From positions 61,935,701-61,999,700 of the forward strand of contig CM060181.1 in assembly GCA_030549775.1 (NCBI GenBank): 64,000 nucleotides of DNA, read 5' to 3'. This document shows positions 11,364 to 22,249 of the stretch, in pieces (position 1 is the stretch's first letter; each line of letters starts with the position of its first letter). The translations under genes were made by a program, and so were the position numbers. The notes beneath the pieces were generated by a model, which saw only the letters and a list, made by a program, of their open reading frames with translations, ran no database searches and was not told the origin of the DNA. Source of the DNA: Tamarix chinensis (lineage: Eukaryota > Streptophyta > Magnoliopsida > Caryophyllales > Tamaricaceae).

Positions 11364-11901
11364 GGCACTGAGGCCAAAACGCAGCGCACGGGCGTATGGG
11401 GGTTGCGTCGCACGGCGCTGGGCCGCGGGCGGGAAGAAGGAAGGAGAGGCGGGGCCTGGGCTGCGCGCGAGACGGGGGAGAGAAGAGGGGTTTGGGCCGG
11501 TGGGCTGGCCCAGCCGGGGGAGAAGAAAGAAAAAAAAGGAAGAGGAGGGAGAAAAAAGGGAAAAAGAGGGGAAAATAAGTATTAAATAGGATGGAAAAAT
11601 TAAATAAAATAACTTATGGGTAAATTGGGGTATTTTTGGGTTGTTTATAATATTAATATTTATGAAATATTAAATAAATTCCTTTTTTGTTTATTTTAGA
11701 CTATTTTAGATAAATTCTCTTAACCTTCATGCTAATTAGAGAAACACCCAAATTTTCTTCCAATTAAATTCTTTATTATTTTCCTCTTAATATACCTTAA
11801 TTTAACTCTCTAAATTTTAATAAATAAATTTATATAATTAATTTTCCTAATAATTCCTTATTTGGCCATAATTTCGGAAATTAGGATTTTGGGATATTAC
11901 A

Positions 11902-11916
11902 TCACTACCCCCTTAA
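11902..11916 (-). other. Element A polypurine tract
   Basis: The minus strand reads TTAAGGGGGTAGTGA, directly followed by the LTR start TGTAATATCCC. Element C has an equivalent tract at 44263-44276. Confidence 0.75.
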
Positions 11917-12056
11917 AAACAGACTTCGTCCCCGAAGTCTCCTGCGGCTCTCTAGGGTTAGGGTTGGGGCATTCCAATCTTCTATATTAATGCATCACTA
12001 GCTGTACTTAACCTAACTACCCCCTTAGGGACGAACTAGGGATTGTTGTGCCTAAG

Positions 12057-12556
12057 GTATAAGTCCAAATTAAGTACTAAATTTCAAAGATTAATATTGG
12101 AAGAGTTCAATCAAAAATTTATTTATCGAAAATCTATTTTGAAAAAAAAAAATCCTAAGGCTTAAAATTAGTAAAAAGATATATAAAGTACTTCGGAAAC
12201 ATTTTTTTTTTTTTTTTTTTTTTTTTTTGGGAAGAACTCACCATTGAACGTAAAAAATTATATTATTTATGGAAATACATTATAAGACCCGGATATAATA
12301 TTTAGAAACCTATAATAAAATGTTTGAGTCAAATTCCAACAAATCAAGACTAATTTTAATATTTTCCAAAATGATTAAAACATCAATAAAATATCGCTTC
12401 CTGAAAGTGATTAATTACGTTCAATTATGAATTCAAAATCGTCGATAAATCCATAAACCGAATCGAAATTAAGATAATTAATTGTTTACATCAAATTATA
12501 CTAATAAAATCATTAGACTTAACAATCTGAATCTTAAAATATACGGGGTATTACAT
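12057..12556 (-). repeat. Probable foreign LTR terminus embedded in element A internal region
   Basis: An AT-rich stretch ending ACGGGGTATTACA is followed directly by TCCCTACTCTCTTAGG and a CTTCGTCCCCGA motif, the same junction grammar as the LTR/polypurine borders at 11901, 26275 and 44262. The left limit is uncertain. It is interpreted as the end of another LTR family captured in the element. Confidence 0.5.
12202..12228. repeat. Poly-T run of 27
   Basis: Uninterrupted T27. It may be a retro-copied poly-A tail on the minus strand or simple slippage; nothing adjacent decides. Confidence 0.9.
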
Positions 12557-13328
12557 CCCTACTCTCTTAGGAAGGAACTTCGTCCCCGAGGTTCAAGAAC
12601 CCTAAGTAGTGGAAACTTGACGAAACAATTGAATAAAAACATTTACCGAGGTAAATAAGTTAGAAGAATTTCGAAGAAAGGTAAAACGATGTTTACGAAA
12701 CTAACCCAAGTAAAGTTGGATCACACAAGGCATAAGAGGTGAAATAAAAGAAAGAGAATCGGTGCCCAACAAATCAAATATAATAGACTTCATCAAGGAA
12801 GAAGCATATAGTACTTAAGGTCAAAACGAGTCACAAAACCTTGTCCTTTAAATTAAGGTCTTATAAGGGTGAAAATAATAATAATAATAATAACGACTTA
12901 AACTCCTTGCAACTCCAAAAGTAAAACTAATCCACTAAAATACGTTACAATCTATGTCACATCACACCTCACCCGGCAAGGTATACCCTAAGGTTTTCAG
13001 TCCACTAAATCTGCAAGGCTGGGGTTAACCTAGTGGGGTCACTACCCCCTTAAGGGCAAACTAGTTACAAAACTATAATCACTACCACATAAAATTCCAC
13101 GTTAACACAAGTTAAGCATGTCAAATAGCAAGGAAGCAAATCCGAATACATAAATGAACAACAAATCGCAAGGCCACTTATACTACCCAATCACACTGTC
13201 CTCACAAGCTAATCCGGATAAAAGAAAAATCACTTAAAGGAAGTTAAAATACGTTTTCGGCTAAAACATTTATGGTCATGAGAACTGAGTCCCTAACCGA
13301 AACCCGATCCTTAACAACCCAAACGGTT

Positions 13329-13349
13329 TGATACCAGCTCGTGGTATCA
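13329..13349. repeat. Palindrome TGATACCA-GCTCG-TGGTATCA
   Basis: Perfect 8-bp arms around a 5-base centre. Each arm equals the start of the initiator-Met primer-site motif (TGGTATCA), 115-150 bases inside the true PBS. Confidence 0.7.
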
Positions 13350-13462
13350 TCTTAAAAAGTTTCAAAACAATTAGAGGAGCGGTCAAAACACACTTCAAAA
13401 TCAAATACAAAGTTCGAAAACCAAATTTACTTTCGAAAACGAGCGTGGCCGAAGGACCAACC

Positions 13463-13474
13463 GCTCTGATACCA
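13463..13474 (-). other. Element A primer binding site (initiator-Met tRNA)
   Basis: The minus strand reads TGGTATCAGAGC, three bases inside the right LTR. This is the standard plant LTR-retrotransposon PBS complementary to the 3' end of initiator tRNA-Met and fixes the minus orientation. Confidence 0.93.
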
Positions 13475-14156
13475 ACTTGTAACACCCCCAAATTCACTAC
13501 TGAAAAATTTCGTTTAAGACAAAGATTTTAGCGGAAGCGAAAGAATTAAAACCATAAACTTGGGGGTATTACCGCCACACTTAGTACCAGACCGGTTTAC
13601 CTACCGTTCCGATACTAAGTGCTAAGGCTAAACTGGACAATCATTAAGTAAGAATCATCCAAAACATGGGTACATAGTTAACATAACTCATTCACAAAAA
13701 CCACGAGTCCACAACAGTGAAAATATCGTTTGAGATTACAACTTAAAAGTATGGTCTCAAAACAAGAAGCGTAGTACAAAATGTAGCTAAATAAAACAGG
13801 TCCCAAGGGACCGATATCCGGACCGCCTACTCACTCAATCCAGGCCTTCCACCCCACAATTTGTAACCGATCAAACCTGCATAGGAGGTCTGCTCCCCAC
13901 CATAGGTGGATCATCACAGGACCCATTAAATCAAGGTAGTATCAGTATGGGTCCAATACTGAGTAAGGGCACTGGTACGCTAAGGCCAAGCATACAGTCA
14001 TACCACATAGCACACATAGCACAATCATATAGACAACATGTGATAACCCGCAAGATAAGGTCTGAAAGCTGTTCTGGTGACTTATTCTTTATTCTCATCA
14101 ATGACAATAAGTCCATTTCACACATTCTTCAATAATCCATGTGAGCACGGGGACCC

Positions 14157-14740
14157 CACTATTATAGCCGGTGGACCGGAAGTAAAACACAGGGCAGAAT
14201 GCCTCTGACCACTATTCTAACCGGTGGACCGGACTGGCCCCGCCTCAACATGGTGTTCCACTGTAAGTACTTAGTATTTTTCCCGTAGTTTAACTTATAT
14301 ACTTTGGGTCTATCGAGCCGAGATCCTCCACTATTATAGCCGGTGGTCCGGAAATAAACGCACAGGGCTGAACGCCTCTGACCACTATTATAGCCGGTGG
14401 ACCGGAACGAAACGCACAGGGCAAAATGCCTCTGACCACTATTATAGCCGGTGGACCGGAACGAAACGCACAGGGCAAAATGCCTCTGACCACTATTATA
14501 GCCGGTGGACCGGAACGAAACGCACAGGGCAAAATGCCTCTGACCACTATTATAGCCGGTGGACCGGAACGAAACGCACAGGGCAAAATGCCTCTGACCA
14601 CTATTATAGCCGGTGGACCGGAACGAAACGCACAGGGCAAAATGCCTCTGACCACTATTATAGCCGGTGGACCGGAACGAAACGCACAGGGCAAAATGCC
14701 TCTGACCACTATTATAGCCGGTGGACCGGAACGAAACGCA
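14157..14740. repeat. 54-bp tandem array in element A right LTR
   Basis: Same unit and copy number as at 7223-7806 (offset exactly 6934), so the array had its present length before the last transposition. Confidence 0.95.
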
Positions 14741-15123
14741 CAAGGCTCGGCTCAACAGTCTTTCGCTTTACGTTATTAGTGTCTTATCTGTGTCTTATTG
14801 AATCACGCAACGCCCTTGACATGCATAAATCATTCTCTTTATACTGCACTCCTCACAACTAATAAAATCCCACATTCATAACTACCCTTTAATCAATAGA
14901 TACACATGATAACGCCAAACAACTCTAGGCAGCCATAACCAACCCTAATTGTCCACACAAACCGTGGTTAGCCACTCTTATCCCTATTTTACCATAACCA
15001 GCATACTTAGCCATCCCCAAACCTTAATTGTCCTCAACAATCACGATTAGTTATTCCAACCCTACTTAATCACAACGCCCCAAAGTTAATCACTCCAACC
15101 CTAATCCCGTACGATCATTAACT

Positions 15124-15755
15124 CCCATGCAAAACCCTAACTCCACCATGCAACCCTAATACCACCATGCCAACATTAATACCACCATATAAACCCTAAT
15201 ACCACCATAAGCCATTAACACCACTACGCAATCATTAATACCACCATACGAACATTAATACCACCATATAAACATCAATACCACCTTACAATCCCTAATA
15301 CCACCATAAGCCATTAATACCATTATGCAATCATTAATACCACCACACGAACCCTAATACCACCATACGAACCCTAGCACCACCATACAAACCCTAATAC
15401 CACCATACAACACTAATACCTCCATAAAATCACAACTAACATCATACAACATTAATGCCTCCATAAAATCACAATACCCCCATACGAACAGTTTTGCCAC
15501 CATACAAACCCTAATGTCGCCATGCAAACCCTAATACCACCATACGAACAATTATACCACCATACAACATTAATACCTCCATAAAATCACAAATAACATC
15601 ATACAACATTAATACCTCCATAAAATCACAATTACCACCATACAACATTAATACCTCCATAAAGTCACAATACCACCATACAACATTAATGCCGCCATAC
15701 GAACATCAATACCGCCATATGAACCCTAATACCACCATATAAACCTCAAGACCCC
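15124..15755. repeat. Irregular short-repeat region in right LTR
   Basis: Same units as 8190-9035 but roughly 217 bases shorter. The missing part corresponds to repeated blocks around 8400-8620 of the left LTR. Confidence 0.85.
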
Positions 15756-16788
15756 CATGATGGCCCCAACTCATATTACCATTTACCCTAACATGCACGT
15801 CCTAGCGGGCCATAGCATATTACATCATAGACATCATACATATACATATCATGCTCACGTCATAGGAAACACATCCACACATACCTCAATCTCCAAGCTG
15901 CGCTACACATAAGACAAGTTATACACAATCATATAACACATGGCGTAGCATGGCATACACAACATTCAACACATCCATGTCACACATAGCACAAGGCCAT
16001 TAGCTTCGTCCTTACCTAAGGCGACGCCGGGCTTGGAGCACGCTCCTCTAACTCCTTAGGGCTTTGGTCGGGGTTACCTATAAAAGGGAAAAATGCTAAG
16101 TATTAGTTTCCCTTATAATTACTACCCAACCTCATTTTAGTTTAAGGTTAGGGTTTTTATTACTAAAAAGGGTTTTCTACAAAAACTAGGGTTTTTACTT
16201 TAGAATTAGTATACTAAATATTAGTAGTTAAAAATATGTTTATTTATGATACTTATTGTTACACTTATTTTATTAAGCCCATTAGTTCCATTCTTGTAAT
16301 ACTAGTGTTCACTAGTCATAGTAAAATAGTGATAATAATAATAACTATAATAAGACCACTAATAGTGACACTTATGTTTATAGTAATAGAACTCTAGCAT
16401 TTTTAAGATTAAGTCTAACAATGGTGTTGGGTTTGAAATAATAATATTATAAGGTCACAACATTTCAAGTAATTTATTCCTAAGGGTGATAATGATAACA
16501 GTAATAATGCTAATAATAATGATAATAATAGTAATAGTAACCATAATAACCCTAGCAATAATAATAACAATAACAATAACCTAGTATGGTTAAGTATTAA
16601 TAATAATAACCTTAGTAAGGTAATAGAGATAATAATAATAATAATAGTAGGGTTGTTAATATTAACACTTATAAAATAAACCAAAGTTGAGCATAATAGG
16701 AGTTAGGGTTCCTAGAGATGTTTGTATGGTAAAAATGATAACTTTAATATCATAAGTCATAATATTAGAAATGATAATAGTAATAAAA

Positions 16789-16789
<1 letters not shown>

Positions 16790-16832
<43 letters not shown>

Positions 16833-16840
16833 CATAATAA
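16790..16840. repeat. (AAT)n microsatellite, right LTR
   Basis: Counterpart of the array at 10073 with one AAT unit fewer. Confidence 0.9.
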
Positions 16841-17589
16841 TAAAAGAATAATAATAACAATAATAAAAGTAATAATAATAATAATAGTAATAATAAGTAT
16901 ATTAGTATTAATATTAGTAGAAAATAGTAGCAGCTATATAAAAGGGGTATTGGGGTTTGGATGGGTGGAGAACCACCTAGGGTCGGTGGTGGTCCGGCGG
17001 CGGCGCGTGGCGGCGGCGGCGGCGGCGGTGGGGGAGGAGAAGAGGGGGAAAGATGGAGGTGGCGGTGAGATGGGAGGAGGAAAAAGGAAGCCAAGTGTGG
17101 GGGAGGATACAGCAGGGAGAGGGGAGTGGAATGAGGGTGGTGGCGTGAGCTGGGCGGCGGCGCGCGGCGGCGGACGCGGTGGCCGAGGGAGGAGGAAGAT
17201 GGTGGAAATGGTGGAGGCCGGTGGAGGAGGGAGTAGGGGGTAAGGAGGGTATGGGCAGGTAGGGGAGGACCTGCTGGTCACTTTGGAGGGTGGAAGGGTG
17301 GCTGGTAGCGGCGGAGGAGGCGGCAGAAGGCGGCGCAAGGCGGCGGCGGGCTGGAAGGGTGGTTTTCGGGATAGGAACTTTGCACGACGAAGGAGGCACG
17401 TGCAGGGCAAGGCGGAGGGTGGTGGTGGCTCAGTTTTGTCGAGGAAGGTGTAGGGATGGTAACGGTGGCCAGAGGTGGCGGCGGATGTCTCCGGTGACGG
17501 CGAAAAACCCGTCTGTTTGAGGCGGCGGAGAGGCAGGGTTTCGGGGCAAAAAAAAAACGAAAGGGGCCGATCGGGGCTGCAACTGGGGA

Positions 17590-17598
17590 TATTTATAG
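17590..17598 (-). promoter_or_regulatory. TATA-like box of element A 5' LTR (candidate active promoter)
   Basis: The minus strand reads CTATAAATA in the 5' LTR, the copy that would drive the element's transcript. The CpG-rich direct repeat lies 384-487 bases upstream. Confidence 0.55.
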
Positions 17599-18601
17599 GC
17601 CAGGGGAAGGAAAACGACGAAGGGAGGGAGGTGGCACGCGGGGCAGGGGTGCAGGTGGCCGGCCGATGGCAGGCGGTGCAGGTTCTGCCATGGCAGGCTG
17701 GGTCGGGGACAGGGAAGAAGAAAGGAAAGAGAAGGGCACGCGGGAAAGGGAGATAGGGACTTGGTCGGGTCGAAAAAAAGAAAGAAAACGACGGGAGAGA
17801 GGCAGGGGAGGACAGCCGGTATTGGGCTGGTGGCTGCCGGCGAGATTCGAGCGGCAGGCGAGTTGCAGGTCGGCGTGCAGGTCGGGGAAGAAGACAGGGC
17901 GGGGTGGACCGGTGGTCCAAGGAAAAGAAAAGAGGAGGGAAACCGGCCGGTTCGGCGGCGGTTATTTAATCTGCAAGTCCAACGCGACGTTTCGACTTTA
18001 TGGGCGACAAAGCGCCGCGTCGCGTTGCCCGTTTGGCAACGGCTATAAGGCCATTTATCGTGACGCGGCGTTTCGACGGCACTGAGGCCAAAACGCAGCG
18101 CACGGGCGTATGGGGGTTGCGTCGCACGCGCTGGGCCGCGGGGGGAAGAAGGAAGGCCTGGGCTGCGCGCGAGACGGGGGAGAGAAGAGGGTTTGGGCCG
18201 GTGGGCTGGCCCAGCCGGGGGAGAAGAAAGAAAAAAAAGGAAGAGGAGGGAGAAAAAAGGGAAAAAGAGGGAAAATAAGTATTAAATAGGATGGAAAAAT
18301 TAAATAAAATAACTTATGGGTAAATTGGGGTATTTTTGGGTTGTTTATAATATTAATATTTATGAAATATTAAATAAATTCCTTTTTTGTTTATTTTAGA
18401 CTATTTTAGATAAATTCTCTTAACCTTCATGCTAATTAGAGAAACACCCAAATTTTCTTCCAATTAAATTCTTTATTATTTTCCTCTTAATATACCTTAA
18501 TTTAACTCTCTAAATTTTAATAAATAAATTTATATAATTAATTTTCCTAATAATTCCTTATTTGGCCATAATTTCGGAAATTAGGATTTTGGGATATTAC
18601 A

Positions 18602-18606
18602 ATTAG
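18602..18606. repeat. Target site duplication of element A, right (ATTAG)
   Basis: Exact repeat of 6539-6543 after the LTR end TTACA. Confidence 0.92.
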
Positions 18607-19783
18607 CTATATTATATTTTTATGCCCAAAACTACCTCAGGGACAATTATATTTTCATTGATTGTCGTCCTGAGTATGTTGGGAGGGACGATGCTACTTA
18701 CATAGTATCGACTGCTGACATAAGTGACATTTATAATTAATAATGTATGTCAACCATAAGTGTCGCCGTCTATGTCATGTAAGTATTATTTCATTTTGAG
18801 ATTTTAGTACTCTTAACTTATACAATTGGAATTTTTATGACCTCTTATATGAGTTATTATTTATTAACAAATATACATTGTTTTTGTCGTCCATAGGTTG
18901 GTAGCTACTCGAGCTATGATGGAGAGAATGGTATCCTCTATTGTGTTTGTGTGCCCATACTACATAGCTAACGGTAGTACAATAAGAGAGGGTAGGCACA
19001 TAAACTATTTAGCGGATCGCATTTTGATTGAGGGACACAACAAGCTCTATCTCATTCCTCACCTTGCAAGTGAACATTGGGTTTTGTACGCCGTCCGATC
19101 TGATCTTAATAAAGTCTATGTGTTTGATTCCCTTCGAACCTATGACGTGCCTTTTGAATTCGCTCGTCGTGGTGGGAGGGAATTTATCGACACATTAGTA
19201 TACTTTTCACTTCTTACTTCATTAGCTTATTTATACATATATTCGCCTAGCTTTCATTATTTGAGGTATATATGCGTACTTAAAATATTGTGTATCCAAC
19301 TCTATTTATTAGGGCACTACGGACATCGTACCAAAGGAGAGGTGAGAATGGTGTCCCAGACCCAAAGAATGTTCAATACGAGCCTATCATAGTAATTAGG
19401 AAGGCAACTATTTCGTATTTATTTTAATTAAAAATAATATCTAATAGTTAGAGAGCTAACTGAATTTATTTGATAATGCCCACAACAGTAAAACGACAAA
19501 GATTGTGGATACTATGTATGTAGAGCAATGGATCTAATAGTCCAAAATAGATCGGTCAAGATAGATCCAAGCCATGTATGTTTTCTTTTCGATATTTTTC
19601 CATTAATGAGTCATGACATATATGTTTGGTACTTGACGTAAGTGCTAACTGTATATTAATCAAAACTTGGGATTTGTAATTTTCACCGATGATTATGCAC
19701 AAGGCCAGCAATACAATGTTGAAAAAATTGATGAAGTGAGAGAGAAATGGGCCAAGCATGTGCACTCATTCATTTGGTATTAG
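18607..19783 (+). pseudogene. CACTA-borne Ulp1/C48 cysteine peptidase gene, 3' part, decayed
   Basis: Continuation of the gene at 4493. Across the insertion the frame resumes as LAILYFYAQNYLRDNY. Exons: to about 18778; 18897 to about 19197; about 19477-19577; a last exon ending with TAG at 19781-19783 (NVEKIDEVREKWAKHV near the end). The Ulp1 (C48) catalytic pieces are visible: His in ASEHWVLYAV, Asp in VYVFDSLR, Cys in DCGYYVCRAMDL (Cys codon 19504-19506). Such peptidases act on SUMO or ubiquitin-like conjugates; plant transposons often carry them with unknown role. Decay: tandem TAA TAA at 18738-18743 and TAA at 19489. The triad is present in pieces but the gene cannot be translated intact. 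Confidence 0.78.
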
Positions 19784-20094
19784 GTAGAGATCTATATATT
19801 CTACATGCATGTTCAGGTTTGTATTTTGTCTATGTCTTTAAGTCTTCTAAGCTAGATTTATGAACATTTTGCTTTGGGGTGTAAAGCCACCAAGTTGTGG
19901 TATGCCTACTAATTTTGATTCTTGAGTATATATGTCCAGTGTATTAACAAGGGATTGATTGAAATTATGGTGTGATTGCATATTTGTTATCAATTGATGT
20001 TGTTTTACAATGCAGATTTGGTAATTATTTGAACATACAACTGTGTATGTGGGCAGGAACAAAACTGCAAAAACTAAAAAAAAAAACTGGAGTT
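19784..20094 (+). other. CACTA 3' non-coding region
   Basis: AT-rich DNA between the gene's last stop and the right subterminal repeats. No feature beyond short A/T runs. Confidence 0.4.
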
Positions 20095-20469
20095 TTATTA
20101 ACGGTTCTTATGAAAACCGTTATTAAAACCTACATTTTAATAATGGTTTTCATCAGAACTGTTATTAAAAATGTACATTTAATCTCAAATTTATGCTCAT
20201 TTAATACGTATTAGGGTTTAATAAATGCCTAAATAATGTCAGCGAGTGTTTTTTAATAACCATTATTAAAACCCTCTTTTTTAACAACGGTTTTTCTAAA
20301 AAATCGTTATTAAACATGCATTTTATGCTCATATTGGCGGGTTTTTTATATTTTTGATAACGGTTATGAACCGTTATTAAAGATTTAATAACGAGCGTTT
20401 TAATAACGTTTGAAAACAGTTATTAAAACTGTAAAATAACCGTTATTAAAACTGCTTTTTGGGGTAGTG
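20095..20469. repeat. CACTA right subterminal repeats and terminal inverted repeat
   Basis: About a dozen TTTTAATAACGG/CCGTTATTAAAA motifs, more diverged than on the left, ending in GGGGTAGTG (inverted CACTACCCC) followed by TTT. Confidence 0.83.
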
Positions 20470-22249
20470 TTTTGTATGGATGGATCTAGGGTTTGCATGG
20501 ACGAATCTAAGTACGTAGGGAAGAATCTAGGGTTTGCATGGGTGAATCTAGGGTTTCACGTGGGAGTTTTAAGGTTTTGCATGAAAAAGTTCGAAAGGCT
20601 GCATGGGATGTGTAAAGTCTACATGGGGTGAAATTTACGTATGGAAAGTTGATTTGGGGTGTGAGGAAGGTAATGGAAGCATTGTTTGGGTGTTTGAACA
20701 ATTTAGATGAAAAATAGTACGTGGAACAATATAAGGGTACATTGGAGACCAAGCTAGGGTTTAGTGTGGCTACTTAGGGTTTTCATAGTCACACGTGTAC
20801 TTGGTGTTTAAAGTGTGATGATGAGTGTGGAATCTATGGGTTGTGATGTGTGGGGTGTTAAAATGATTTAGGTTGTGTGAGGTAGAGTAGGATGGGCCAC
20901 TTAGGCCTAAACTAGGGTTTCTAGGGAAAACCCTAGAGTGAATCAGGTAGTGGGTCTTGACCCACATATATGGGAGATGGGCTCTAGTGTGAGTTAGGGT
21001 AAGGAGGAAAGAATGTTAGGCCAAGTTAGGAGGTGCATGAGTCTTATGATGTGTGACAGGTCCTTATAGAGGATAAGCGTAGTGGGAGTTAGTCATTCAT
21101 GTCTAGGGTTAAAATTCTGAATAAGACACTTAAAACATTAATCATGTAAAGTGAAAGATTATTGAGCCAGGTCCAAGCCAATCCACTGGTTAGGAATAGT
21201 GGTTAGGGTGTTCCACCCTATAAGTGTCCGATCCACCGCCTATAATAGTGGTTAGGAGCTTTATGCCATATGTGTTTCTAGCCCACCGGCTATAATAGTA
21301 GGGGATCCTGAGCTCAATAAACCAAACCTGAGTTTGCTAAGATACATAAAAGACACTAAGTACTTACAGTGGAACAACATGCGAGCAGGAACCAAACCAA
21401 TCCACCGGTAAGGAATAGTAGTCAGGGTGTTCTACCCTATATATGACCAATCCACCGGCTATAATAGTGGTTAGGTGCATGTTTCCCTATATGTGTCCGA
21501 GCCACAGGTTAAAACAGTGGGGGTTCCTGTACTCGCATGGATTGATAAGAAGGCATGGCATGAAATGAGTTCTAATCAGATATTAATTAATTTATTAATC
21601 CGGACTATAAATGGACCTTGGTATATTTACTTGAAGGATCGTATGCTATTATGTTATCATGTTGGACTATATGCTGATGTATGTAATCTTAGCGCACGGT
21701 TACCTTTCTCAGTACGTAGCATACTGATCACCCTTTTCATGGGTGATGCTCATTCCCATGAGCAGAGGTCCCTTCTGACTTGGGGCAGATGGGTGATATA
21801 TTTTTTGATGCCCTTGATGTTCATGAGGTATCAGGCGGGGCCGGGTGTTGAGCATGTATTTTCGCATGGATCGAGAGTGGCGTGGCCAGTTTCCCTCGTT
21901 TTATTCTTCTATTTCTTTATGTTATCCATATTTGTATTAGGTTTCCCAAGTTTAATTTTTAACGTTCGTAGACTTATTTTCTTTTAAGGAACTCTGACTC
22001 TATACGCTCGATTATAACTCTTTGTCATGCACTATGATTTCTATTTTACAACCATTTAGCGCTTATTTGAAGTCTTGATTAGATTTGATTTATATTGATT
22101 ATTAAATTCCTTTTTTCCTTAACACTTGGTACCGGAATGGTCAGTGTGAACCGGTCTGGTACTAAGTGTGGCGTTAACATCCCCGAAATTCACAAGTTTT
22201 AATTCAATTGCTTCCATTTAAAAAAAATAGTCAATTTTGGGGTATTACA
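20470..22249 (+). mobile_element. Plus-oriented LTR related to element A, right part
   Basis: Continues the LTR interrupted at 2989. It ends with a block matching the reverse complement of the element A LTR start (GGTCTGGTACTAAGTGTGGCG) and the terminus GGGGTATTACA at 22249. Diverged units of the CCACCGGCTATAATAGTGG module lie at about 21170-21535. No primer site follows, so this is a solo or broken LTR. The open frame at 21475-21987 shows no recognisable domain. Confidence 0.68.
21170..21540. repeat. Diverged ATAATAGTGG / CCACCGG modules
   Basis: At least five units with CCACCGGCTATAATAGTGG-like cores, the complement of the 54-bp unit of element A but spaced irregularly (about 55-75 bases). 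AAGACACTAAGTACTTACAG between units also matches element A at about 7326-7345 in inverse. Confidence 0.7.

Larger units (their letters stand above)
6544..11901 (-). mobile_element. Element A 3' LTR (left copy, 5358 bp)
   Basis: Plus-strand order: terminal block; 54-bp array (7223-7806); irregular ATACCACCATA-type repeat region (8190-9035); AAT-rich tract (9600-10210); GC-rich block (10240-11575) with a minus-strand TATA box at 10875-10883; AT-rich terminus ending GATATTACA. It differs from the right copy by an extra segment of about 217 bp in the irregular repeat region, a few short indels (for example at 11420-11455) and scattered substitutions. Open frames within it are repeat translations or Gly/Arg/Pro-rich noise. 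Confidence 0.9.
11902..13477 (-). other. Element A internal region: non-coding and composite
   Basis: No coding remnant is visible on either strand. On the plus strand, the first ~115 bases resemble the post-pol leader of Tekay-type elements (CTTCGTCCCCGAAGTC, then CTACCCCCTTAGGG at 12017). A 27-T run follows at 12202-12228. At 12544-12556 there is a second LTR-type terminus (ACGGGGTATTACA), followed by a second copy of the sub-polypurine leader (ACTTCGTCCCCGAGG at about 12581). A further TCACTACCCCCTTAA stands at 13039-13053. The region ends with a PBS-like palindrome (13329-13349) and the true PBS. It looks assembled from 3' leader and LTR-end pieces of more than one element. Confidence 0.7.
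6544..18601 (-). mobile_element. Element A: giant non-autonomous LTR retrotransposon (LARD-like), intact ends and TSD
   Basis: Two near-identical direct LTRs (5358 and 5124 bp) enclose only 1576 bp. Orientation is minus: the primer site complementary to initiator-Met tRNA lies beside the right LTR (13463-13474) and a polypurine tract beside the left LTR (11902-11916). Termini are TG...CA with an exact 5-bp TSD. No gag, protease, reverse transcriptase or integrase remnant was found, so it must have been mobilised in trans. LTR ends, primer site and the DNA beside the polypurine tract resemble the Tekay/Del-type elements B and C here, its likely source of enzymes. Near-identity of the LTRs implies recent insertion. 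LTRs are nearly 87% of its length, extreme even for large retrotransposon derivatives. Confidence 0.92.
13478..18601 (-). mobile_element. Element A 5' LTR (right copy, 5124 bp)
   Basis: Same modular order as the left LTR: 54-bp array, irregular short repeats, AAT tract, GC-rich promoter block, AT-rich terminus. It lacks about 217 bases of the irregular repeat region and has small deletions near 18125-18165. For several kilobases outside these indels only scattered substitutions are seen. Confidence 0.9.
2990..20469 (+). mobile_element. CACTA (En/Spm) DNA transposon carrying a Ulp1-like gene; split by LTR element A
   Basis: The left end is CACTACTACGAAAATGGG and the right end, inverted, is CACTACCCCAAAAAGCAG, flanked by TTT on both sides. 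Both ends carry dense subterminal TTTTAATAACGG repeats in both orientations. Without nested element A and one copy of its TSD, the transposon is about 5.4 kb. It contains one intron-rich gene (4493-19783): an N-terminal region like the plant Ptta/En/Spm transposase family, a DUF8039-like segment, and a Ulp1/C48 cysteine peptidase. No TNPD-type DDE transposase was recognised, so movement probably depended on a relative. The gene has several stops, so this copy is dead. The classification is secure; the functional inference is moderate. Confidence 0.88.

Noticed and set aside
10219..11585. Long Pro/Ser- or Gly/Arg-rich frames (also 16934-18278, 703-1074, 42820-43805, 60284-61390, 62265-63328)
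   Set aside because: Compositional artefacts of GC- or purine-rich LTR promoter blocks. No domain, open on both strands, and duplicated with the LTRs.
21475..21987. 170-residue frame with hydrophobic C-terminus
   Set aside because: Lies inside an A-type LTR, begins in the repeat modules, and shows no recognisable domain.
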